Of a stretch of 64,000 nt of DNA, positions 57,700 through 64,000 are shown in pieces. The notes beneath the pieces are model-generated. The model was not told the DNA's origin, did not search any database, and saw only the letters and a list, made by a program, of their open reading frames with translations. How positions within the stretch are numbered: position 1 is the first letter of the stretch; each line of letters begins with the position of its first letter. The position numbers and the translations under genes are program-made. The stretch is taken from assembly GCA_963722585.1 (NCBI GenBank), contig CAVRNU010000013.1:62001-126000 (forward strand). Reading direction: 5' to 3'. The DNA is from KBS-96 sp963722585. Its GTDB lineage: Bacteria > Acidobacteriota > Terriglobia > Bryobacterales > Bryobacteraceae.

Positions 57700-59364
57700 A
57701 TGGAAACAGTAGCAGAACCACTCATCAATCACCCGCTCATCGAGCGCCCCGCGTGGAAGAACCTCGAAATTCATTTTCGCGAGATACGCGAGCTGCATCT
57801 CCGGCAGCTATTCGCCGGTGACCCGGAGCGCGGCAAACGCATGACGGCCGAAGCGGAGGGCATTTACCTCGATTATTCGAAAAATCGCATCACGGCCAGA
57901 CGATCAAGCTCCTCCTTCAAGTCGCGGAGGAGTCCGGCCTGCGAGCGCGGATCGACGCCATGTTCCGGGGAGACAAGATCAACAGCACCGAAAATCGGGC
58001 CGTGCTCCATGTCGCGTTGCGCGCGCCGCGCGGAACATCAATCGTCGTCGACGGCCATAACGTTGTGCCGGATGTGCACTCGGTGCTCGACAAGATGGCC
58101 GATTTTTCCAACCGTGTGCGGAGTGGGGCGTGGAAGGGCCATACCGGCAAGCGCATTCGCAACGTTGTCAACATCGGGATTGGAGGCTCCGACCTTGGGC
58201 CGGTCATGGCCTACGAGGCGCTGAAGCACTACAGCGAGCGCGCCATGACGTTTCGCTTCGTTTCCAACGTCGATGGCACCGACTTCGCGGAAGCGGTCCA
58301 CGACCTCGATCTCATGCAGAGACCCTTTTCATCGTCTCTTCGAAAACCTTCACAACGCTCGAGACGATGACGAATGCTCACACGGCTCGCGACTGGTCGC
58401 TCAAAGGTCTGGGTGGTGATGAAAAATCGGTCGCCAAGCATTTTGTAGCCGTCTCGACCAACGCAGCAGAAGTGTCCAAGTTCGGCATCGACACAGCCAA
58501 TATGTTCGAGTTCTGGGATTGGGTTGGGGGCCGTTACTCGATGGACTCGGCGATCGGGCTCTCGACCATGCGTCGCCATCGGTCCGGAAAACTTTCCGGC
58601 GATGTTGGAAGGCTTTCACAAGATGGACAAGCATTTCCGCACTGCTCCCTTCGAGCGCAACTTGCCTGTACTGATGGGTCTGTTAGCTGTCTGGTACAGC
58701 AATTTCTTCGGCTCAGAAACTGTTGCGGTATTGCCCTATGAGCAGTACTTGAAGCGATTCCCGGCTTACCTGCAGCAGTTGACGATGGAGAGCAACGGCA
58801 AACATGTCACGCTAAGCGGGGAACGGGTTGACTATCAGACCGGACCTATTTATTGGGGCGAGCCAGGAACGAACGGCCAGCACTCGTTCTATCAGCTCAT
58901 TCACCAGGGGACCAGGCTCATCCCTTGTGACTTCATTGCGTTCGGCCATCGCATTGAACCCCCTGGGCCGGCATCATGACATGCTACTTGCGAACGTCTT
59001 CGCGCAAACGGAGGCGCTGGCTTTTGGTAAAACGCGCGAGCAAGTTAAGGCTGAAGGTACTCCCGATTGGCTCGTGCCGCATCGCGTTTTCGAGGGCAAC
59101 CGCCCGTCGAACACCATCCTTGCCGAGCGTCTCACACCCGAGATGCTTGGCAAGCTTGTCGCGCTTTACGAGCACTCCGTGTTCACGCAGGGCACCATCT
59201 GGGGCATCGATTCGTTTGACCAATGGGGCGTCGAGTTGGGTAAGGTGCTGGCAAAGAAGATCATCCCGGAACTGGAGAATCAGAAAGAAGCCAAGCTCGA
59301 GCACGACAGTTCGACGAACAACTTGATCGCCCGGTACCGAAAACTCAGGGAGACATCGAAATGA
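57700..59364 (+). pseudogene. pgi: Glucose-6-phosphate isomerase, four frameshifts
   Basis: From ATG 57700, successive frames carry a whole Pgi: NHPLIERPAWKNLEIHFREI; INSTENRAVLHVALRAP; VVNIGIGGSDLGPVMAYEAL; FIVSSKTFTTLETMTNA; FEFWDWVGGRYSMDSAIGL (signature); IGPENFPAMLEGFHKMDKHF; GTNGQHSFYQLIHQGTRLI (second signature); EGNRPSNTILAERLTPEMLG; DSFDQWGVELGKVLA. Breaks lie near 57890, 58315, 58575 and 58955. All catalytic segments are present, so this is either a recent pseudogene or error-laden sequence. The stop overlaps the next start (ATGA). Interconverts glucose-6-P and fructose-6-P. Confidence 0.88.
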
Positions 59365-60281
59365 CGATTGGCTTCGACAAACCTCTTTATATCCTTCCCT
59401 TCGATCATCGAGGCTCGTTCCAGACGAAGCTGTTCGGCTGGAAAGGCACGCTGACCTCAGACCAAACGGCACAAATCGCCGCCAGCAAGCAAGTGATTTA
59501 CGACGGCTTCAGGGCGGCCCTTCAGAGTGGTGTACCCCAAGAGAAGGCTGGCATCCTGGTGGACGAGCAGTTCGGCGCCGCGATTTTGCGCGATGCCAGG
59601 GAGCATGGCTATACAACAGCCTGCCCAGCCGAAAAAAGCGGACAGGAAGAGTTCGATTTTGAGTACGGCGAAGATTTCGCCAAACACATCGAGGCTTTTC
59701 AACCGACTTTCTGCAAAGTTTTGGTGCGTTACAACCCGGGCGGGGACCAGGCCTTAAACGCGCGGCAGGCAACACGATTGAAACGCTTGTCTGACTACCT
59801 GCATGAGAAGAGCCGGAGCCGATTCATGTTCGAACTGCTGGTGCCGGCTGAGGCAGCACAACTCAACCAGCTGAATGGCGATAAAAAAGCCTATGACCTC
59901 CACCTTCGTCCTCGACTGATGGTTGAGACCATCGAGCAGTTGCAAGATGCGGGCGTTGAGCCGGACGTTTGGAAGATTGAGGGACTCGACAGCAGGGGCG
60001 ATTGTGAAAGAATTGTCGCCGCCGCTCGCCGTGGCGGCAGGAGTGGAGTGGGCTGCATCATCCTGGGCCGCGGCGAGGACGACCAAAAAGTACGCGAGTG
60101 GCTGGCGACCGCGTCTGGAGTCCCTGGATTCATCGGCTTCGCAGTGGGGCGTACGAGCTTTTGGGATCCGCTCGTAAATTGGCGAGAAAGGAAGATCACG
60201 CGCGAAGAAGCGGTAAAGGACATCGTGCGCCGCTACCGCGAGTTTGTAGAAAACTTCGATGAGAAGGCCCGCGCGGCGTAA
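59361..60281 (+). CDS. DUF2090 aldolase-like protein (stand-alone IolC C-terminal domain)
   Basis: A 306-residue protein: KPLYILPFDHRGSFQTKLFG, AGILVDEQFGAAILRDAREH, CKVLVRYNPGGDQALNARQA, FMFELLVPAEAAQLNQLNGD, VWKIEGLDSRGDCERIVAAA, GFAVGRTSFWDPLVNWRERK. This is the domain fused C-terminally to IolC kinases, a class I aldolase-like TIM barrel proposed to cleave 2-deoxy-5-keto-gluconate-6-phosphate. Here it stands alone, with no kinase, between pgi and gnd, coupled to pgi by an ATGA overlap. Its substrate in this context is unknown; a sugar-phosphate aldolase role is inference. Confidence 0.8.
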   Translation: MTIGFDKPLYILPFDHRGSFQTKLFGWKGTLTSDQTAQIAASKQVIYDGFRAALQSGVPQEKAGILVDEQFGAAILRDAREHGYTTACPAEKSGQEEFDFEYGEDFAKHIEAFQPTFCKVLVRYNPGGDQALNARQATRLKRLSDYLHEKSRSRFMFELLVPAEAAQLNQLNGDKKAYDLHLRPRLMVETIEQLQDAGVEPDVWKIEGLDSRGDCERIVAAARRGGRSGVGCIILGRGEDDQKVREWLATASGVPGFIGFAVGRTSFWDPLVNWRERKITREEAVKDIVRRYREFVENFDEKARAA

Positions 60282-60343
60282 ATCAAACGTCTAGACGAAG
60301 CGCTATTTGGTGAAGGGCAACGTCAGAAAAGGGGAGTTACATA

Positions 60344-61369
60344 ATGCAACTTGGAATGGTGGGCCTAGGCAGAATGGGCGCCAATATGGTGCGGCGGCTT
60401 CTCAGAGGAGGTCATCGCTGTGTGGTTTTCGACATGTCACCCAAAGCAGTGGATGAGCTGGTTGACGAAACTGCGATAGGGGGAACCAGTCTTCAAGATC
60501 TCGTGAAGAAGCTGGAGAAGCCGCGTGCGATCTGGTTGATGGTTCCGGCGGCAGTTGTAGATAGCACCATCTCTGAGATCGTGCCTTATCTGGAGGCCGG
60601 GGATACGCTGATCGACGGCGGCAATTCGTACTATGTCGACGATATCCGGCGTGCCAAAGAACTTGCGGCGAAGAGAATTCATTATGTGGATGTCGGCACA
60701 AGCGGCGGCGTATGGGGTCTGGAACGAGGCTACTGCATGATGATCGGCGGCGAGGCGAAAGTGGTCAAGCGTCTCGACCCAATTTTCGGACGGCTTGCGC
60801 CGGGTGCGGGCGACGTTCCACATACGCCGGGACGCGAAAAGCTAGAAGGCACGGCCGAGCTGGGCTATTTGCACTGCGGCCCAAACGGCGCCGGCCACTT
60901 CGTGAAGATGGTCCATAACGGCATCGAGTACGGCCTGATGGCGGCCTACGCCGAGGGACTCGGTGTCTTGCGCGAGGCGGGCATAGGCAAACAGAAAGCT
61001 GTGATCGATGCAGAGACCACACCGCTGCGCAACCCGGAGCATTATCAGTACGATTTGAATCTCGGCGATATAGCGGAAGTGTGGCGCCGCGGCAGTGTCG
61101 TCGCTTCGTGGCTGCTCGATTTGACCGCGGCCGCACTGGTCGAAGACCCTGCTCTTTCGAAGTTCGCGGGACGCGTTTCGGATTCAGGCGAAGGCCGCTG
61201 GACGATCAAAGCCGCTATCGATGAAGCCGTCCCTGTGCCCGTTCTCTCGACAGCGCTTTATCAGCGCTTCAGCTCGCGCGGTGAAGCGGATTATCAGGAT
61301 AAACTACTATCGGCGATGCGTTATCAGTTCGGCGGACACCTTGAAAAATCAGGGAAACAGGCCGCTTGA
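60344..61369 (+). CDS. gnd: 6-phosphogluconate dehydrogenase, decarboxylating
   Basis: A 341-residue protein, the short (YqeC/GntZ-like) type. NAD(P)-binding LGMVGLGRMGANMVRRLLRG; IDGGNSYYVDDIRRAKELAA; substrate motif VDVGTSGGVWGLERGYCMMI; catalytic Lys and signature GPNGAGHFVKMVHNGIEYGL. An AGGGGAG-type Shine-Dalgarno (60333-60339) precedes the ATG. It converts 6-phosphogluconate to ribulose-5-phosphate and CO2. Next gene starts 12 bp downstream. Confidence 0.95.
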   Translation: MQLGMVGLGRMGANMVRRLLRGGHRCVVFDMSPKAVDELVDETAIGGTSLQDLVKKLEKPRAIWLMVPAAVVDSTISEIVPYLEAGDTLIDGGNSYYVDDIRRAKELAAKRIHYVDVGTSGGVWGLERGYCMMIGGEAKVVKRLDPIFGRLAPGAGDVPHTPGREKLEGTAELGYLHCGPNGAGHFVKMVHNGIEYGLMAAYAEGLGVLREAGIGKQKAVIDAETTPLRNPEHYQYDLNLGDIAEVWRRGSVVASWLLDLTAAALVEDPALSKFAGRVSDSGEGRWTIKAAIDEAVPVPVLSTALYQRFSSRGEADYQDKLLSAMRYQFGGHLEKSGKQAA

Positions 61370-61380
61370 AAGGAGATGAG

Positions 61381-62775
61381 ATGAGCGATTCCCATTCTGA
61401 CGCTCTCGTATTTTTTGGCGCAACGGGCGACCTGGCCTATAAGAAGATTTTCCCGTCCCTTCAGGCTATGGTGAAGCGCGGCACTCTCAATGTACCGGTG
61501 GTCGGTGTTGCCAAGTCCGGCTGGAACATCGATCAGTTTCGTGCCCGAGCGCAGGACAGTCTTGAGAAACATGGCGGCATCGATCGCGCGGCCTTCGATA
61601 AGTTGTTCGGCCTGCTGCGTTACGTAGACGGCGATTACAACGATCCGGCCACGTTTCGCGCCATCAAGAAAGAACTTGGCTCGAACGAACGGCCAGCGCA
61701 CTATCTAGCTATCCCGCCGGTCCTATTCGGGCTGGTCGTGGAACAACTGGGAAAATCAAACTGTGCAAAGGGCGCTCGCGTCATTATCGAAAAGCCGTTC
61801 GGTACGGACCTCGCTTCCGCGCGCGAGCTCAACGCGATTTTACTCGGGACATTTCCGGAGCGCTCGATCTTCCGCATCGATCATTACCTGGGCAAGAGCC
61901 CGGTTCACAACATGCTTTACACCCGTTTCGCGAATTCGTTCCTGGAGCCGTTCTGGAACCGCACTCATGTCGAGAGCGTTCAGATCACCATGGCTGAGGA
62001 TTTTGGAATTCAGGGCCGAGGCGCCTTTTACGATGAGACCGGCACGACACGCGACGTAGTGCAGAATCATCTATTTCAGGTGCTGGCTAATCTGGCTATG
62101 GAGCCGGCTGTCAGAACGGACAGCGAGTCCGTTCGAGATGAGAAGGTCAAGGTTCTCAAAGCAATTCCGCCAATCGATGAAAAGAATCTGGTTCGCGGTC
62201 AGTTTCGCGGCTATCGATCGGAGAATGGTGTGGCGTCGGACTCGCAAACGGAGACCTTTGCGGCTCTGCGGTTCGAGGTGAATTCGTGGCGCTGGCAAGG
62301 CGTTCCCTTTTACATTCGCGCCGGGAAGTGCTTGCCCGTAACATGCACGGAACTCCTTGTCCGGCTCCGGCGGCCACCCAAGGTGTTTCCCTCCGCTGCT
62401 CTGACGGCAAACCATTTCCGGTTCCGGATCAGTCCTGAAGTGACGTTCGCCATGAGCATGATGGTCAAGTCCACCGGCGACAATATGGTGGGCGAGCCCG
62501 TGGAAATGCTGGCGATCCGCGATCCAGGTGCGAACGAGATGGATGCCTACGAACGATTGCTTCGTGACGCTATGGCTGGAGACGCCACGCTGTTTGCGCG
62601 CGAGGATTATGTGGAAGAGGCATGGCGAATCGTCGATCCGGTTCTGAAGGCGAAAACTCCCGTGTATCCGTATGAGCCTGGCACCTGGGGGCCTGCTGAA
62701 GTCGAACAACGGATTGTGCCTGAGGGTGGGTGGGACGACCCCGTGATCAAAACGCAAGCGGCCGCTGGTGCGTAG
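61381..62775 (+). CDS. zwf: Glucose-6-phosphate 1-dehydrogenase
   Basis: A 464-residue protein from ATG 61381, with AAAGGAGAT just before it. Coenzyme site LVFFGATGDLAYKKIFPSL; RVIIEKPFGTDLASAREL; the active-site motif FRIDHYLGKSPVHNMLYTRF with catalytic His; VPFYIRAGKCLPVTCTELLV. It oxidises glucose-6-phosphate to 6-phosphogluconolactone. Slightly shorter than enterobacterial Zwf, as usual for this branch. Confidence 0.95.
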   Translation: MSDSHSDALVFFGATGDLAYKKIFPSLQAMVKRGTLNVPVVGVAKSGWNIDQFRARAQDSLEKHGGIDRAAFDKLFGLLRYVDGDYNDPATFRAIKKELGSNERPAHYLAIPPVLFGLVVEQLGKSNCAKGARVIIEKPFGTDLASARELNAILLGTFPERSIFRIDHYLGKSPVHNMLYTRFANSFLEPFWNRTHVESVQITMAEDFGIQGRGAFYDETGTTRDVVQNHLFQVLANLAMEPAVRTDSESVRDEKVKVLKAIPPIDEKNLVRGQFRGYRSENGVASDSQTETFAALRFEVNSWRWQGVPFYIRAGKCLPVTCTELLVRLRRPPKVFPSAALTANHFRFRISPEVTFAMSMMVKSTGDNMVGEPVEMLAIRDPGANEMDAYERLLRDAMAGDATLFAREDYVEEAWRIVDPVLKAKTPVYPYEPGTWGPAEVEQRIVPEGGWDDPVIKTQAAAGA

Positions 62776-62785
62776 GCTGTGCCGC

Positions 62786-63499
62786 ATGAACATGGAAGTG
62801 CTTGACGACGCCGACTCGGTTGCCCAAAAGGCGGCGGCAATCATCGCGGAAGATGCCAGGACGGCGATTGCCGAACGAGGCCGTTTTGTGATGGCCGTAA
62901 GCGGTGGCCATACACCGTGGCTGATGTTGCGCGCGCTAGCCTCCGAGCAGGTCCCGTGGCCGGCCGTCCACGTGGTGCAGGTCGACGAGCGTGTCGCTCC
63001 GACCGGACATCCGGACCGGAATCTCACGCATTTGCGAGAAAGCCTTCTCGATCATGCGCCGCTTATTCCCGAGCAGATCCATGAAATGCCTGTGGAGTCG
63101 CCCGATTTGGAGATCGCGGCCGCGCAATACGCGGCGACACTCCGGCAGATTGCTGGATCGCCGCCAGTGCTCGACTTGGTTCACTTGGGCCTCGGGCCTG
63201 ATGGCCATACCGCTTCACTTGTCCCCGGCGATCCGGTTCTGAACGTCCAGGATGCGGATGTGGCGATGACCGGTGTGTATCAAGGCAGGCGCCGGATGAC
63301 CTTGACGTATCCCGCGATCAACCGTTCACGGCGGGTCCTGTGGGTTGTTACCGGGAGCGAGAAAGTCGAGATGTTGGCGCGCCTGCTTCGTGGCGATGAG
63401 TCGATTCCGGCGGGCCGGGTTCGCGGCGAACGAGCTCTGGTGCTGGCCGATCGCGCGGCAGCCGGACAACTGGCCGCTGAATACAAAACGGGAGCATGA
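62786..63499 (+). CDS. pgl: 6-phosphogluconolactonase
   Basis: A 237-residue protein of the NagB-like family: RGRFVMAVSGGHTPWLMLRA, VVQVDERVAPTGHPDRNLTH, LVHLGLGPDGHTASLVPGDP, RRMTLTYPAINRSRRVLWVV. ATG 62786 is chosen over an in-frame start at 62768 that overlaps zwf; Met 62792 is another possibility. It hydrolyses the lactone made by Zwf. One base separates its stop from the rpiB start region. Confidence 0.93.
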   Translation: MNMEVLDDADSVAQKAAAIIAEDARTAIAERGRFVMAVSGGHTPWLMLRALASEQVPWPAVHVVQVDERVAPTGHPDRNLTHLRESLLDHAPLIPEQIHEMPVESPDLEIAAAQYAATLRQIAGSPPVLDLVHLGLGPDGHTASLVPGDPVLNVQDADVAMTGVYQGRRRMTLTYPAINRSRRVLWVVTGSEKVEMLARLLRGDESIPAGRVRGERALVLADRAAAGQLAAEYKTGA

Positions 63500-63500
63500 C

Positions 63501-63956
63501 ATGCGCGTGGGAATCGCGACGGATCATGGTGGATTTGGCTTGAAGGAAGAATTGGTTGCCCATCTTCGCGAAGCGGGGCACGAGGTAGTCGATTTTGGGG
63601 CGAACAACTTGGCTCTCAACGACGATTATCCAGACTTCGTCGTCCCGCTGGCTCGTGCTGTGGCTGCGGGCAGAGTGGAGCGCGGCGTGGCGGTCTGCGG
63701 TAGCGGCGTCGGCGCTTCTGTCTGTGCGAACAAAATTTCGGGCGTGCGCGCCGGGCTGGTTCACGACCACTTCTCAGCCCAACAGGGAGTCGAGGACGAT
63801 CACATGAACATCATCTGTATGGGCGGCAGGACCGTAGGGCCGGCAGTGGCCCAAGACCTTGTCGACACGTTCCTGGCAGCCGAATTCAGCCGAGCCGAAC
63901 GACACCTCCGCCGGCTGGGTAAGGTCGCTTCACTCGAAAATCAAACTGTCAGCTAA
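63501..63956 (+). CDS. rpiB: Ribose-5-phosphate isomerase B-type (RpiB/LacAB family)
   Basis: A 151-residue protein: MRVGIATDHGGFGLKEELVA; NNLALNDDYPDFVVPLARAV; GVAVCGSGVGASVCANKISG with the conserved catalytic Cys; HMNIICMGGRTVGPAVAQDL. It interconverts ribulose-5-P and ribose-5-P, the step after Gnd. ATG 63501 follows GGGAGC and lies one base after pgl. Confidence 0.93.
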   Translation: MRVGIATDHGGFGLKEELVAHLREAGHEVVDFGANNLALNDDYPDFVVPLARAVAAGRVERGVAVCGSGVGASVCANKISGVRAGLVHDHFSAQQGVEDDHMNIICMGGRTVGPAVAQDLVDTFLAAEFSRAERHLRRLGKVASLENQTVS

Positions 63957-63980
63957 TTAAGAAATAGAGAGGGATAAGAC

Positions 63981-64000
63981 ATGAGTGTCACGCACCTAGC
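63981..64000 (+). CDS. Start of a further operon gene (cut by window end)
   Basis: ATG 63981 follows GAGAGGGATAAGAC, a good ribosome-binding context, and reads MSVTHL before the window ends. By position a sugar-phosphate enzyme such as transketolase or phosphoketolase would be expected, but the sequence seen is too short to say. Confidence 0.5.

Noticed and set aside
1..64000. CRISPR array or rRNA operon
   Set aside because: No regularly spaced direct repeats of CRISPR type and no rRNA-like stretches were seen on reading through the window.

Overview
The window looks like a chromosomal segment of an Acidobacteriota bacterium, probably Solibacter/Bryobacter-like. This is inference from gene content: a TonB-dependent receptor with an N-terminal carboxypeptidase-regulatory domain, a PadR regulator next to a MacB/FtsX-type permease of the acidobacterial duplicated type, winged-helix/PD40-propeller proteins, a HEIGH metalloprotease with signal peptide, and a GH36 enzyme. 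No rRNA gene and no complete tRNA gene was found.

Layout. 0-9.7 kb: the end of an SMC/SbcC-like ATPase, a TPR protein, a TonB-dependent receptor, and a rearranged sugar-oxidation group (AraC fragment, TIM-barrel isomerase fragment, ThuA-dihaem cytochrome c, PQQ dehydrogenase). 9.7-11.3 kb: an IS4-type element carrying a KTSC-domain passenger, which cuts the PQQ dehydrogenase. 11.6-16.0 kb: a conserved unknown protein, a small protein and a secreted GH36 alpha-galactosidase. 16.1-19.6 kb: a PD40 relic, a small metallothionein gene, and a compact nitrile hydratase operon whose alpha subunit carries a twin-arginine signal. 19.9-26 kb: PadR/ADOP permease, a membrane protein and a methyltransferase. 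26-30.7 kb: a phage-like Cys-rich relic, a TIM-barrel fragment running into a MetE-like methyltransferase, and a phosphoesterase. 31-36.4 kb: a TetR-controlled set (isochorismatase fold, FAD monooxygenase, VOC fragment, alpha/beta hydrolase), with the monooxygenase split by an IS1380-type element. 36.6-39.1 kb: an FRP-like gene, hypotheticals and an AbrB/PIN toxin-antitoxin pair. 39.3-54 kb: accessory DNA with a PD40 regulator, a metalloprotease, an IS110 element, hydrolases, an XRE regulator, a tRNA-Cys 3' fragment, SSB, a PadR operon, an epoxide hydrolase fragment, an IS4 element and ArdC. 54.4-64 kb: SYLF protein, histidine phosphatase, then a co-directional central-carbon operon: transaldolase, polyphosphate-glucokinase-like kinase, Pgi, a stand-alone IolC-C-like aldolase, Gnd, Zwf, Pgl, RpiB and the start of another gene.

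The operon at the right end would phosphorylate glucose, oxidise glucose-6-phosphate to ribulose-5-phosphate (Zwf, Pgl, Gnd), isomerise it (RpiB) and rearrange sugars (transaldolase). Kinase and Pgi carry frameshifts while the other genes are intact.

A strong theme is breakage. About twenty recognisable genes are interrupted by frameshifts, stops, mobile elements or rearrangement junctions. Some may be assembly errors, others real decay; several breakpoints (IS insertions, the AraC/TIM-barrel junction, the EHN/ArdC junction) cannot be single-base errors.
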